Notes: generated from the letters alone by a model not told the origin. Shown: positions 1-8,719, counted from the first letter of the stretch. The stretch: DNA of 62,531 nucleotides from DATBDM01 sp036269915 (GCA_036269915.1 DATBDM010000185.1:1-62531), one strand, 5' to 3'. Program-made: numbers and translations.

Positions 1-245
1 GGCATCGGCGGGCGGTGCGCGTGGTAGTCGGGGTAGGCGTCGGTCCGGTAGGTCGCGGCCTCGGCGCCGAAGCACAGGACGACGGCGCGCGGCTCGTACT
101 TCTCCACGCACCAGAGCACCTGGTTGACCGATCCGAGCAGCGCGTTGACCGGCCGGTCGTCGTTGTCGGTGATCGAGTCGGGCAGGGCGAAGAACGCCCG
201 GTAGAGGAGGGCCGGGGCGTCGGCGATGAGCAGCGGTCCGGGCAC
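1..245 (-). CDS. 5'-3' exonuclease, N-terminal part (runs off the window)
   Basis: Only the first 81 codons are present; the gene continues past base 1. From a GTG start the protein opens with LLIADAPALLYRAFFALP and then RPVNALLGSVNQ, RAVVLCFGAEAATYR and YPDYHAHRPPMP. These are the conserved opening blocks of the PolA-type 5'-3' exonuclease (FLAP/PIN-like) fold, including the first metal-binding Asp (D9) and the YxAxR block. Stand-alone proteins of this kind remove RNA primers or 5' flaps. Whether a polymerase domain follows cannot be seen. It diverges from the MaoC gene with 25 nt between starts, and a TATCCT hexamer lies 7 nt before the GTG, so the message is probably leaderless. Confidence 0.85.
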   Translation of the reverse strand, partial: MPGPLLIADAPALLYRAFFALPDSITDNDDRPVNALLGSVNQVLWCVEKYEPRAVVLCFGAEAATYRTDAYPDYHAHRPPM

Positions 246-252
246 GCCGTGG

Positions 253-262
253 AGGATATGGT
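253..262. promoter_or_regulatory. Back-to-back -10 elements for the exonuclease and MaoC genes
   Basis: On the minus strand TATCCT (258-253) lies 7 nt before the GTG of the exonuclease. On the plus strand TATGGT (257-262) lies 8 nt before the ATG of the MaoC gene. The two hexamers overlap in the same 10 bp. No -35 element is obvious for either. Confidence 0.6.
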
Positions 263-270
263 GCGCGTCC

Positions 271-729
271 ATGCGCACGATCACCGGACTGGCCGAGCTC
301 CGCGAGGCCGAGGGCGAGGTCCTCGGCAAGTCGGACTGGCACGAGGTCACCCAGCAGGACATCGACGCCTTCGCGGACGCCACGGGCGACCACCAGTGGA
401 TCCACGTCGACCCCGAGCGGGCGAAGGACACGCCGTTCGGCGGGACGATCGCCCACGGCTACTACACGCTGTCGCTCGCGCCCCGCTTCACCGAGGAGGT
501 CATGAAGCTCGAGGGCTTCGCCTTCGCGGTCAACTACGGGCTCAACAAGGTGCGCTTCCCGGCGCCCGTGCCGGTCGGCTCGAAGGTGCGCATGAGCGCG
601 AAGCTCGCCGGGCTCGAGGACATCCCCGGCGGGGCGCAGATGACGCTCGAGCTGACCTTCGAGCGCGACGGCGGCGAGAAGCCGGTCTGCGTCGCCGAGA
701 CGCTCGCCCGGGTCTACGCGGCGGGGTAG
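271..729 (+). CDS. MaoC-like (R)-specific enoyl-CoA hydratase
   Basis: This 152-residue protein has a single hot-dog fold of the MaoC/hydratase-2 type. The signature FADATGDHQWIHVDPERA near residues 30-47 carries the catalytic Asp and His of (R)-enoyl-CoA hydratases. GGTIAHGYYTLSL and VNYGLNKVRFPAPVPVGS follow, as in stand-alone bacterial family members. It should hydrate trans-2-enoyl-CoA to (R)-3-hydroxyacyl-CoA in the cytoplasm, feeding fatty-acid or polyester metabolism; the real acyl substrate is unknown. The ATG at 271 was chosen because TATGGT lies 8 nt upstream and because family members begin here. A longer in-frame start at 226 would overlap the divergent exonuclease gene. Confidence 0.85.
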   Translation: MRTITGLAELREAEGEVLGKSDWHEVTQQDIDAFADATGDHQWIHVDPERAKDTPFGGTIAHGYYTLSLAPRFTEEVMKLEGFAFAVNYGLNKVRFPAPVPVGSKVRMSAKLAGLEDIPGGAQMTLELTFERDGGEKPVCVAETLARVYAAG

Positions 730-827
730 GTGGCGCGTCGGCGTCAGCGCGACGCGCGCCCACGCACGGGCCACGCCCTCGATGCCGGGGCTGATGTTCC
801 CCCGCGCGCAACTCGACGTCGGGCGCG

Positions 828-2198
828 CTAGTAGGTCGTGCTCGGCCCCGCGTCGCCCCAGTAGAGGACGCGGTAGGTGCCGCGGCGCGCGACCGTCACG
901 CGGTAGCGGCCGGCGGCGTCGACCGTCGGCGTGCGCACGGTGCGCCAGTGGCTGCCGGCGCGCCGCTGGACCTGGACCTCGGCCCCGCGGTGGGCGGGCA
1001 TGACGCGCCCGGACAGGACGCGGACGCTCGAGGCGGTCGCGCCGCCGCTGCTCGGATCCGACTTCGGCCGCGGCGCCGGCTTGGTGGTCTTGACCCCGAT
1101 CGAGGTGAAGTAGGCCCAGGTGTCGTAGAGGCCGAGGCGCGAGCGCAGCGTCGCGCCGCTGACCCGCGTCTTCCCGCGCGTGCCGACGACATCGGCGAGC
1201 ACGACCCGCGGCGAGACGCCGCGGCGCACGACGGTGATCCCGCGGAACTTGCCGCGGTAGAGGCCGGAGAGCTTCGCGCCCGCCTGGGTGAGCGTCATCG
1301 TCTGCGGTGCCCAGCGATGGCGCGGGGAGACCGAGTCGTAGGGGTCCTCGACCGACTTCAGCCACGGCTGCGGCGAGCCGCCGAGCACGCTGTCCTCGAT
1401 GTCCTCGGTGCGGCCGCCGGAGGTCGAGAAGAAGAAGGTGGTGACGGGGCGGCCCTGGTAGGTGACGACCTGCCCGCGGGTCGCGGCGACGGCGGCGTCG
1501 GTCGCGCTCGTCTCCGCGTTCACGCCGCCGTACATCTGCGAGCGCGTGTCCGCGTACTGGTCGAACGAGCCGGACCGATGGGTGGTGATCGCGTACGTGC
1601 GGGCGGCGACGGCCTGCGCCTTGAGCGCCTCGGCCGGCCACGAGGAGGGCGACTCCCAGGCGACGACGCCGCGGACGTAGTCCTCGAGCCCGAGCGTGTT
1701 GATCACGTCGACGCCGCCGAGCGGGTCGGGCGCGAAGGTCAGCGTGCCGCGGTAGCGGCGGCCGCCGGTCATCAGCGTCCCGTCGCCGCCGGCGACCTGC
1801 AGCGGCGCGGTGAAGGTCGCGACGCGCTTGCCGCTGTGCAGCAGGTCGATCGAGCCGAGCCCGTTCGCGCGCGCCGTGTACGTCTTCGATGGCGACAGCG
1901 TCTTCGAGCCGGCCCGCGAGGCGCCGGTGAAGGTCGGGCCGAGCGAGGAGGAGAGCAGCACCCGCACGGGCTGCGCCGGCGAGGTGGTCCCGAGGCGCGT
2001 GCCCGTGTAGTAGTGGGCGAGGATCGAGTCGTAGCGCGCGCCGTGCTGCGCGTACCCCATCGCCCCGTACTGGCTCATCCCGACGCCGTGGCCGAAGCCG
2101 GCGCCGCGGATCGTGAACCTGGTCGCGCCCTGGGCGGGCGCGGCGGCGGCGCCGAGGGCGGCGACGGCGGCGATGACGATGACGGGACGGGAGGGCAT
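828..2198 (-). CDS. SpoIID/LytB domain secreted protein
   Basis: The 456-residue protein starts with a signal peptide (VIVIAAVAALGAAAAPAQGA). It then has the SpoIID/LytB core: GFGHGVGMSQYGAMGYA near residue 35, and LEDYVRGVVAWESPSSWP followed by ALKAQAVAARTYAI near residues 170-205. SpoIID of Bacillus is a lytic transglycosylase acting on denuded glycan strands. In non-sporulating actinobacteria such secreted homologues are assumed to act on peptidoglycan, and the substrate here is not known. After the core comes a Pro/Lys/Ser-rich linker and a C-terminal all-beta domain of about 60 residues. Transcription probably starts at TAACCT near 2233. A second sporulation-named gene, spoIIM-like, lies at 19.3 kb; nothing suggests that the organism forms endospores. 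Confidence 0.85.
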   Translation of the reverse strand: MPSRPVIVIAAVAALGAAAAPAQGATRFTIRGAGFGHGVGMSQYGAMGYAQHGARYDSILAHYYTGTRLGTTSPAQPVRVLLSSSLGPTFTGASRAGSKTLSPSKTYTARANGLGSIDLLHSGKRVATFTAPLQVAGGDGTLMTGGRRYRGTLTFAPDPLGGVDVINTLGLEDYVRGVVAWESPSSWPAEALKAQAVAARTYAITTHRSGSFDQYADTRSQMYGGVNAETSATDAAVAATRGQVVTYQGRPVTTFFFSTSGGRTEDIEDSVLGGSPQPWLKSVEDPYDSVSPRHRWAPQTMTLTQAGAKLSGLYRGKFRGITVVRRGVSPRVVLADVVGTRGKTRVSGATLRSRLGLYDTWAYFTSIGVKTTKPAPRPKSDPSSGGATASSVRVLSGRVMPAHRGAEVQVQRRAGSHWRTVRTPTVDAAGRYRVTVARRGTYRVLYWGDAGPSTTY

Positions 2199-2291
2199 GG
2201 CGAGTGGGAGGACGACCGGGCGCCCTCAGGTTAGAGCGACACCGGGGTCGGAGAGAAGTTGCGAGGTGAATCGGCAAGACTGCACTCCGAG

Positions 2292-3938
2292 ATGAGTCAA
2301 CGCAAGGCTTCTGACCTCTTCGTGGAATGCCTGGAGGCCGAGGGCGTCCGCTACGTCTTCGGGATCCCCGGCGAGGAGACGCTGGACCTCAACGAGTCGC
2401 TCGATGGGTCCTCGATCTCGTTCGTGCCCGTGCGGCACGAGCAGGGCGGCGCGTACATGGCCGACATGTACGGACGGCTGACGCAGCGCGCGGGGGTGTG
2501 CCTCGGCACGCTCGGCCCGGGCGCGACCAACCTCGTCACGGGCGTCGCCGACGCCTTCCTCGACCGCTCGCCGCTCGTCGCGCTGACCGGCCAGGCCGAC
2601 CTGGCGCGGATGCACAAGGAGTCCCACCAGCACATCGACGTGGTGTCGATGTTCAAGCCGGTGGTCAAGTGGAACGCGCGCCTGAACGCGTCCTCGACGA
2701 TCCCCGAGATCGTCCGCAAGGCGTTCAAGGTCGCCCAGGAGTCCAAGCCGGGCCCGACCCACGTCGAGCTGCCCGAGGACGTGATGGCCGAGATGCTCGA
2801 CCGCGAGCCGCTGCCGACCGGCGCCGGCCCGCGACGCCTGGAGCCCGGCGCGCAGGAGCTGCTGCGCGCGGTCGAGCTGATCCGCTCGGCCGCGAACCCG
2901 ATCGTGCTGGCCGGCAACGGCGTGGCGCGCGAGGGTGCCGCCGCCGCGCTGCGGGAGTTCGCGCGCGCGACCGGCATCGGTGTCGCCGAGACGTTCATGG
3001 GCAAGGGCTGCGTCGACTACACCTCGCCCTACGCGCTCGGCACCGTCGGGCTGCAGTCGCGCGACTACGCGCTGGCCGGCTTCGAGGACGCGGACGTGGT
3101 GATCACCGTGGGCTACGACCTCGTCGAGCACGACCCGGTCAACTGGAACCCGCGCGGCAACAAGCGGATCGTCTGCATCGACACCGTCCCGCCCGAGGTC
3201 GACGAGCACTTCATCACGGACGTCGACCTGGTCGGCGACCTCTACCACATCCTCACCCGGCTGGCCGAGGAGCTGCGCGAGTATCCGCGTGACGTGCCCC
3301 CGTCGCGACTGGACGACATCGTGCTCGGCCGCTTCGAGGCGGCCAAGGACGACGACGCGTTCCCCTTCCAGCCCCCGCGCGTGCTGTGGGAGATCCGCAA
3401 GGCGCTCGGGCGCCGCGACATCCTGATCTCCGACGTCGGGCTGCACAAGTTGTGGATCTCGCGCATGTTCCCCGCGCACGAGCCCAACACGGTGTTCATC
3501 GCCAACGGGCTCGCCGGCATGGGCATCGCGCTGCCGACGGCGATCGCGGCCAAGCTCGTCCATCCCGACCGGCACGTCGTGACCGTCAACGGCGACGGCG
3601 GCTTCCTGATGAACGTGCAGGAGCTCGAGACCGCGGTGCGACTGAAGACCCCGATCGTGAACCTGATCTGGGAGAACGCCCAGTTCGGCTCGATCGTGTG
3701 GAAGCAGGACAAGAAGTTCGGCCGCCACTTCGGGACCGACTTCACCAACCCGGACTTCGTCAAGCTGGCCGATGCGTTCGGCATGCCGGCCTGGCGCTGC
3801 GAAAGCGTCGACGACCTGAGCCTCCACCTGCGCAAGGCTCTCTCGCTCGACCTCCCCTCCCTGATCGTCGTGCCGATCGACTACTCGACCGACGTGGCGA
3901 TCTCGCACGAACTCGGAACGGAAACGGTGGCGGCATGA
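2292..3938 (+). CDS. ThDP-dependent enzyme, acetolactate synthase-like; probable 2-oxoglutarate decarboxylase
   Basis: 548 residues in the three-domain ThDP decarboxylase layout. Catalytic Glu50 lies in VRHEQGGAYMADMYGRL. The ThDP motif starts at GDG (residues 434-436) and closes with the Asn in WENAQFG. Automatic annotation would call it acetolactate synthase (AlsS/IlvB). However, blocks such as AETFMGKG, VGYDLVEHDP, WNPRG, ISDVGLHKLW and VPIDYS match, from memory, the cyanobacterial IlvB-like protein that is a 2-oxoglutarate decarboxylase (SynPCC7002_A2770 type). The next gene is succinate-semialdehyde dehydrogenase, with ATGA coupling, exactly as in that pathway. I therefore infer decarboxylation of 2-oxoglutarate to succinic semialdehyde. 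Acetolactate formation is the alternative. Start ATG 2292 follows the family N-terminus; an earlier in-frame start at 2259 adds 11 unlikely residues. No ilvN-like regulatory subunit is adjacent. Confidence 0.8.
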   Translation: MSQRKASDLFVECLEAEGVRYVFGIPGEETLDLNESLDGSSISFVPVRHEQGGAYMADMYGRLTQRAGVCLGTLGPGATNLVTGVADAFLDRSPLVALTGQADLARMHKESHQHIDVVSMFKPVVKWNARLNASSTIPEIVRKAFKVAQESKPGPTHVELPEDVMAEMLDREPLPTGAGPRRLEPGAQELLRAVELIRSAANPIVLAGNGVAREGAAAALREFARATGIGVAETFMGKGCVDYTSPYALGTVGLQSRDYALAGFEDADVVITVGYDLVEHDPVNWNPRGNKRIVCIDTVPPEVDEHFITDVDLVGDLYHILTRLAEELREYPRDVPPSRLDDIVLGRFEAAKDDDAFPFQPPRVLWEIRKALGRRDILISDVGLHKLWISRMFPAHEPNTVFIANGLAGMGIALPTAIAAKLVHPDRHVVTVNGDGGFLMNVQELETAVRLKTPIVNLIWENAQFGSIVWKQDKKFGRHFGTDFTNPDFVKLADAFGMPAWRCESVDDLSLHLRKALSLDLPSLIVVPIDYSTDVAISHELGTETVAA

Positions 3939-5404
3939 GCATCACTGCAGATCAGGAGAGGACCGTCGTCGACTCGGCGCCCCACCAGCTGTTCATCGGC
4001 GGTGAGTGGCGCGACGCCTCCGGCGGCGCCACGCTGTCGGTCGAGGACCCCTCGACGGGCGAGTCGCTGGTCGAGATCGCCGACGCCACGCCCGACGACG
4101 CGAAGGCTGCGCTCGATGCCGCCGTCGCGGTCCAGGAGGAGTGGGCGGCGCACCCGCCGCGCGAGCGCGGCGAGATCCTGCGCCGTGCGTGGGAGACGAT
4201 CAACGAGCGCGTCGACGAGCTCGCGCTGCTCATGACGCTCGAGATGGGCAAGCCGATCGCGGAGTCCAAGGCCGAGATCAGCTATGCGTCGGAGTTCTTC
4301 CGCTGGTTCGCGGAGGAGGCGGTGCGCATCGAGGGCCGTTTCGCGACCGCACCCAACGGCCAGGGGCGGCTGATCACGATGAAGCAGCCGGTCGGGCCGT
4401 GCTACGCGATCACGCCGTGGAACTTCCCGATGGCGATGGGCACGCGCAAGATCGGCCCTGCGGTCGCCGCGGGCTGCACGATGGTGATCAAGCCCGCGCA
4501 GCAGACCCCGCTCTCGATGCTCGCGCTCGCGAAGATCCTCGAGGAGGCAGGCCTGCCCGCGGGCGTGCTCAATGTCGTCACCTCGAGCAAGTCCTCCGAC
4601 GTGTCCAAGCCGATCATCGGCGACCCGCGGCTGCGCAAGCTCACCTTCACGGGCTCGACCGAGGTCGGCATCAAGCTCGTCGAGCAGTCCGCGCCGGGCC
4701 TGCTGCGCACCTCGATGGAGCTGGGCGGCAACGCGCCGTTCCTGGTCTTCGCGGACGCCGACGTCGACGCCGCGGTCGATGGCGCGGTGATCGCCAAGAT
4801 GCGCAACATCGGCGAGGCCTGCACGGCGGCCAACCGGTTCCACGTGGCCGACGCCGTCGCCGACGAGTTCGCCGAGAAGCTCGCCAGGCGGCTGGGCGAC
4901 ATGAAGGTCGGCCGCGGCACCGAGGACGACGTCACGGTCGGCCCGCTGATCGACGACACCCAGCGCTCCAAGGTCGCCGAGCTCGTCGAGGACGCCAAGG
5001 GCAAGGGCGCATCGGTGCTCGTCGGGGGCCTCGAGCGCGACGGCGCAGGCTACTTCTACGACCCGACGGTGCTCGCCGGCGTCTCCGGCGACGCGCGGCT
5101 GCTCAAGGAGGAGATCTTCGGCCCGGTCGCCCCGGTGATCGGCTTCGACGACGAGGACGCGGCGATCGCCGCGGCCAACGACACCGAGTTCGGCCTCGTC
5201 TCCTACGTCTACACCTCGGACGTCAAGCGCGCGTTCCGCGTCTGCGAGAAGCTGCAGACCGGCATGATCGGCCTCAACCAGGGGCTGGTCTCGAACCCCG
5301 CGGCGCCGTTCGGCGGCGTCAAGGCGTCGGGCTTCGGGCGCGAGGGCGGGCGCGAGGGCATCGACGAGTACCTCGAGATCAAGTACGTCGCGATGGCGAT
5401 GTAG
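3935..5404 (+). CDS. gabD: NAD(P)-dependent succinate-semialdehyde dehydrogenase
   Basis: 489 residues, full length for the aldehyde dehydrogenase superfamily. Motifs in order: ITPWNFPMAMGTRKIGPA with the catalytic Asn, FTGSTEVG in the cofactor fold, catalytic Glu262 in MELGGNAP, and nucleophile Cys296 in IGEACTAANRF. EEIFGPVAPV and the C-terminal NQGLVSNPAAPFGGVKASG are typical of GabD-type SSADH. It oxidises succinic semialdehyde to succinate. The start overlaps the stop of the preceding decarboxylase gene (ATGA), so the two proteins are probably made together. The pair would convert 2-oxoglutarate to succinate without CoA. It could also serve a GABA route, but no transaminase gene is present here. 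pdxH follows with no gap. Confidence 0.9.
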   Translation: MSITADQERTVVDSAPHQLFIGGEWRDASGGATLSVEDPSTGESLVEIADATPDDAKAALDAAVAVQEEWAAHPPRERGEILRRAWETINERVDELALLMTLEMGKPIAESKAEISYASEFFRWFAEEAVRIEGRFATAPNGQGRLITMKQPVGPCYAITPWNFPMAMGTRKIGPAVAAGCTMVIKPAQQTPLSMLALAKILEEAGLPAGVLNVVTSSKSSDVSKPIIGDPRLRKLTFTGSTEVGIKLVEQSAPGLLRTSMELGGNAPFLVFADADVDAAVDGAVIAKMRNIGEACTAANRFHVADAVADEFAEKLARRLGDMKVGRGTEDDVTVGPLIDDTQRSKVAELVEDAKGKGASVLVGGLERDGAGYFYDPTVLAGVSGDARLLKEEIFGPVAPVIGFDDEDAAIAAANDTEFGLVSYVYTSDVKRAFRVCEKLQTGMIGLNQGLVSNPAAPFGGVKASGFGREGGREGIDEYLEIKYVAMAM

Positions 5405-5983
5405 GTGGATCCGCTCGGGCTCGTCGCGGACTGGTACGGGGAGGCGGTGGCGGCCGGTCTCTCCGAGCCGAACGCCGCGGCGCTGGCCACGGCGACGCCG
5501 GACGGCCGCCCGTCGGTGCGCTTCGTGCTGATCAAGGGCATCGACGCCGACGGCGTGCGGGTGTTCACCAACTACGAGAGCCGCAAGGGTCGCGAGCTGG
5601 CGGAGAACCCGCGCGCGGCACTGGCGATCCACTGGCACCCGCTGCAGCGCCAGGTACGGATGGAGGGCCCGGTCGAGCGGCTGCCGGAGGCCGACTCCGA
5701 CGCGTACTTCGCGTCGCGGGCCCGCGGCGCGCGGCTCGGCGCGTGGGCGTCGCCGCAGGGTCGCGAGATCCCGTCGCGGGAGTGGCTCGAGGCGCGCGTG
5801 GACGAGGCGGCGTCACGGTTCCCGGAGTCCGGCGGGGTCGATCGTCCTCCGTACTGGGGCGGCTACCTGCTCCGCCCCGACGCGGTCGAGCTGTGGCAGG
5901 GCCGCCCCGACCGCCTGCACGACCGCCGCAGCTTCCTGCGGGGCGCCGACGGCGGCTGGACCGAGTCGCGCCTGGCGCCCTAG
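5405..5983 (+). CDS. pdxH: Pyridoxamine 5'-phosphate oxidase
   Basis: 192 residues of the FMN-dependent PdxH family, which oxidises pyridoxamine- or pyridoxine-phosphate to pyridoxal phosphate. Family blocks are ATATPDGRPSVRFVLIKG, FTNYESRKGRELAENP, ALAIHWHPLQRQVRMEG, the acidic FASRARGARLGAWAS segment, and the C-terminal YLLRPDAVELWQG and RPDRLHDRRSF with the terminal RLAP that closes the active site. The GTG start follows the TAG of the gabD-like gene directly, so it is the third gene of that operon. PLP supply near an SSADH would make sense if a PLP-dependent GABA or glutamate reaction feeds the dehydrogenase; this is inference. Confidence 0.93.
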   Translation: MDPLGLVADWYGEAVAAGLSEPNAAALATATPDGRPSVRFVLIKGIDADGVRVFTNYESRKGRELAENPRAALAIHWHPLQRQVRMEGPVERLPEADSDAYFASRARGARLGAWASPQGREIPSREWLEARVDEAASRFPESGGVDRPPYWGGYLLRPDAVELWQGRPDRLHDRRSFLRGADGGWTESRLAP

Positions 5984-6003
5984 CGCCTGAGGGACGCCCG
6001 GCG

Positions 6004-6009
6004 TAGGGT
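6004..6009 (+). promoter_or_regulatory. -10 element of the VOC gene (leaderless)
   Basis: TAGGGT lies 8 nt before ATG 6018, and no Shine-Dalgarno sequence intervenes. Confidence 0.55.
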
Positions 6010-6017
6010 CGAGCGTC

Positions 6018-6437
6018 ATGACCGTACGCCTCAACCCCTACATCTCCTTCCGCGACGACGCCCGCGCCGCGATGGAGTTCTACAGCTCGGTGTTCGGCGG
6101 CGAGCTGACGCTTTCGACCTTCGGCGAGTCCGGCATGTCCCAGGACCCGGCCGAGGCGGAGCTGGTCATGCACTCCCAGCTCGAAGCGCCGAACGGCCTC
6201 GTGCTGATGGGCGCCGACACTCCCAGCCACATGGAGTTCCAGGAGGGCTCGCGCATCAGCGTCTCGCTGAGCGGCGACGACGAGCCGACGCTGCGCGGCT
6301 TCTGGGACGGCCTCGTCGACGGCGGCTCGGTGACCGTCCCGCTCGAGAAGGCGCCGTGGGGCGACATCTTCGGCATGTGCGTGGACCGCTTCGGCGTCGC
6401 CTGGCTGGTCAACATCGCGGGGTCGCCGGAGGGATAG
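6018..6437 (+). CDS. VOC family (PhnB-like) protein
   Basis: 139 residues with the vicinal-oxygen-chelate fold. NPYISFRDDARAAMEFYSSV is the typical PhnB/3-demethylubiquinone-methyltransferase-like opening, followed by GGELTLSTFGE, LVLMGADTP and the terminal WGDIFGMCVDRFGVAWLVNI. Such proteins are common in actinobacteria and their reactions are mostly unknown; some are glyoxalase or bleomycin-resistance relatives. It has its own promoter-like hexamer, so it is probably not part of the gabD-pdxH operon. It converges on the EamA transporter gene with 8 nt between stops. Confidence 0.85.
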   Translation: MTVRLNPYISFRDDARAAMEFYSSVFGGELTLSTFGESGMSQDPAEAELVMHSQLEAPNGLVLMGADTPSHMEFQEGSRISVSLSGDDEPTLRGFWDGLVDGGSVTVPLEKAPWGDIFGMCVDRFGVAWLVNIAGSPEG

Positions 6438-6445
6438 GAGCGACG

Positions 6446-7372
6446 TCAGGCCGCTGCCCGCGCCGGCTCGCTCGTCACGCCCGCGCGCCGCGCCGACCGC
6501 GCGCCCAGTCCCACCGCCACCAGCCCCGCGAGGATGCAGGCACCGCCGAGCAGCTGCAGCCAGGTCGGCGACTCGCCGAGCAGGATCGCGCCGAGGATCA
6601 GCGAGCCGATCGGCTGGATCGTGAGCGTCACCGAGGTGATCGCCGCCGGCAGCCGCGGCAGGGAGGCCGTGATCAGCAGCCAGCCGAGCACCTGCGAGGA
6701 GAGCGCCAGCAGGACGAGCCACCCGACCGACGGCCATCGCGGGACGAGGTGGGCCTCGCCCAGCACGACCCCCGCGCACAGCGCTGCGAGCGTCGCCACC
6801 GCGGTCGTGTCGAACAGCGGCCCGGCCGGCCGGCGCAGGTCCGCGGACCCGTGGCGCAGCACGAGGATGAAGCCGGCGTAGGTCACGCCGGTCCCGATCC
6901 CGAAGACCACGCCGCGCAGCGGGTGCTCGCCGTACGCGCCGCTCTCGAACGCGCCGGAGATCAGCACGATCCCCGCGCACACGAGCGGCAGCACCGCGAG
7001 CAACCGGCGCGAGACCCGCTCGCCGAGCAGCGCCCAGGCGGCGAACGGCACGACGACGACCTGCAGGTTGCCGAGCACCGTCGCGAGCCCGGCGCCGACG
7101 TCCTCGATCGCGTGATGCCAGAGGATCAGGTCGGCGGCGAAGAAGATGCCCGCGGGCACGGCAAGCCGGCGCTCGCGCCACGGGCGCGCGCCGAGCCGCC
7201 GGTCCTCGCGCCAGGCGAGCAGCCCGAGCAGCGGCAGCGCATAGAAGCAGCGGAAGATCGCGGCCGTGGACGGGGCCACGTCGGCGAGCTTCACCAGGAT
7301 CGAGGAGAACGCGATCGTCAGCGCCCCCGCCACGGCGGCCGCGGCGGGCCGCTCGGCGAGGACGCGGCCCAC
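6446..7372 (-). CDS. EamA/DMT family transporter
   Basis: 308 residues with about ten hydrophobic helices arranged as two EamA repeats (AVAGALTIAFSSILVKLADV at the start; VVFGIGTGVTYAGFILVLRH opening the second half). EamA proteins export or import small metabolites across the cytoplasmic membrane, and the substrate here cannot be read from sequence. The start is GTG, 6 nt after the fumarase stop, so it is co-transcribed with fumC. The C-terminus ends in a short Arg/Ala-rich tail. Confidence 0.85.
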   Translation of the reverse strand: MGRVLAERPAAAAVAGALTIAFSSILVKLADVAPSTAAIFRCFYALPLLGLLAWREDRRLGARPWRERRLAVPAGIFFAADLILWHHAIEDVGAGLATVLGNLQVVVVPFAAWALLGERVSRRLLAVLPLVCAGIVLISGAFESGAYGEHPLRGVVFGIGTGVTYAGFILVLRHGSADLRRPAGPLFDTTAVATLAALCAGVVLGEAHLVPRWPSVGWLVLLALSSQVLGWLLITASLPRLPAAITSVTLTIQPIGSLILGAILLGESPTWLQLLGGACILAGLVAVGLGARSARRAGVTSEPARAAA

Positions 7373-7378
7373 CGGTGC

Positions 7379-8719
7379 CTAGGCCTGGGCCGAGGAGCCG
7401 GCCGCGATCCTGCGCAGGTCGAGCGCCTTGTCGAGCGTGGCGTCGTCGACGCCGTGCTCGCGCGCCACCTCGCGCAGCGGGCGGCCGCTCGCCGAGGCGT
7501 CCTTGACGATCTCGGCCGCCTTGTCGTAGCCGATGAACGGGTTCAGCGCGGTGGCGACGGCGAGCGTCCCCTCGGCCGAGGCCTCGAGGCCGGCCACGTT
7601 CGGCTCGATGCCCGAGACGCACTTCTCCGCGAACAGCCGCGCGGCCGAGGAGAGCAACGCGATCGAGCCGAGCAGGTTGCGCGCGATCAGCGGGATTCGC
7701 ACGTTGAGCTCGAACTGCCCCTGCATGCCGCCGATCGTGATCGCGGTGTCGTTGCCGATCACCTGCGCGGAGACCTGCAGCACGACCTCCGGCATCACCG
7801 GGTTGACCTTCCCCGGCATGATCGACGAGCCCTTCTGCAGCTCGGGCAGGAAGATCTCGCCGATGCCGACGCGCGGGCCGGAGCCCATCAACGCCAGGTC
7901 GTTGGCGATCTTGGTCAGCGAGACGGCGACCACCTTCAGCGCTCCGGACAGCTCGACGAGCGCGTCGCGGTTGCCCTGGGCCTCGAAGGGATCCTCCGGT
8001 GCGCGGACGTCCAGGCCGGTGTCGCTCGAGAGCGTCGCGCGGACCTTCTCGGCGAACTCCGCGTGCGTGTTCAGGCCGGTGCCGGTCGCCGTGCCACCGA
8101 GCGGGATCTGGGCGACGTGGGGGAGGGCGGCCTCGATGCGCGCGCGACCGAGCCGGATCTGCGCCGCGTAACCGGCGAACTCCTGCCCGAGCGTGACCGG
8201 GACCGCGTCCATCAGGTGCGTACGGCCGGACTTGACGAGGTCCTTGAACTCCTCCGCCTTGGCGGCGAACGCCTGCTCGAGCGTCTCCAGCGCGGGCAGC
8301 AGCCGGTTCGTCGCCTCGTCGAGCGCGGCGAGGTGCACGGCGCTGGGGAAGACGTCGTTGGAGGACTGCCCCATGTTCACGTGGTCGTTCGGATGCGCGC
8401 CGTCGCCGGCGAGCGTCGCGATGACCTCGTTGGCGTTCATGTTCGACGAGGTGCCCGAGCCGGTCTGGAAGACGTCGATCGGGAACTGCGCGTCGTGCCG
8501 GCCCTGGGCGATCTCGTCGGCCGCGGCGGCGATCCGCTGCGCGACGTCTGCGTCCAGCAGGCCGAGCTCGGCGTTGGCGCGCGCGGCCGCGCCCTTGATG
8601 CGACCGAGCCAGCGGATGACCGCGACGGGGACCGTCTCGCCCGACACCGGGAAGTTGGCGACGGCCTTCGTCGTCTCGCCGCCCCACAGCTGGGGCGAAG
8701 TGTCCTCCTGCACGCTCAT
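7379..8719 (-). CDS. fumC: Fumarate hydratase class II
   Basis: 446 residues of the class II fumarase/aspartase superfamily. FQTGSGTSSNMNANEVIA near residues 85-103, the region with GRTHLMDAVPVTLGQEF, and the superfamily signature GSSIMPGKVNPVMPE near residue 305 are all present; the signature contains the mobile catalytic Ser loop. It interconverts fumarate and malate in the TCA cycle. ATG 8719 is preceded by AAAGGA about 5 nt away; a longer ORF start at 8761 adds residues absent from the family. With citrate synthase at 55.5 kb and the decarboxylase/SSADH pair at 2.3 kb it is one of several TCA genes in the window. A transporter gene follows in the same operon. Confidence 0.95.
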   Translation of the reverse strand: MSVQEDTSPQLWGGETTKAVANFPVSGETVPVAVIRWLGRIKGAAARANAELGLLDADVAQRIAAAADEIAQGRHDAQFPIDVFQTGSGTSSNMNANEVIATLAGDGAHPNDHVNMGQSSNDVFPSAVHLAALDEATNRLLPALETLEQAFAAKAEEFKDLVKSGRTHLMDAVPVTLGQEFAGYAAQIRLGRARIEAALPHVAQIPLGGTATGTGLNTHAEFAEKVRATLSSDTGLDVRAPEDPFEAQGNRDALVELSGALKVVAVSLTKIANDLALMGSGPRVGIGEIFLPELQKGSSIMPGKVNPVMPEVVLQVSAQVIGNDTAITIGGMQGQFELNVRIPLIARNLLGSIALLSSAARLFAEKCVSGIEPNVAGLEASAEGTLAVATALNPFIGYDKAAEIVKDASASGRPLREVAREHGVDDATLDKALDLRRIAAGSSAQA

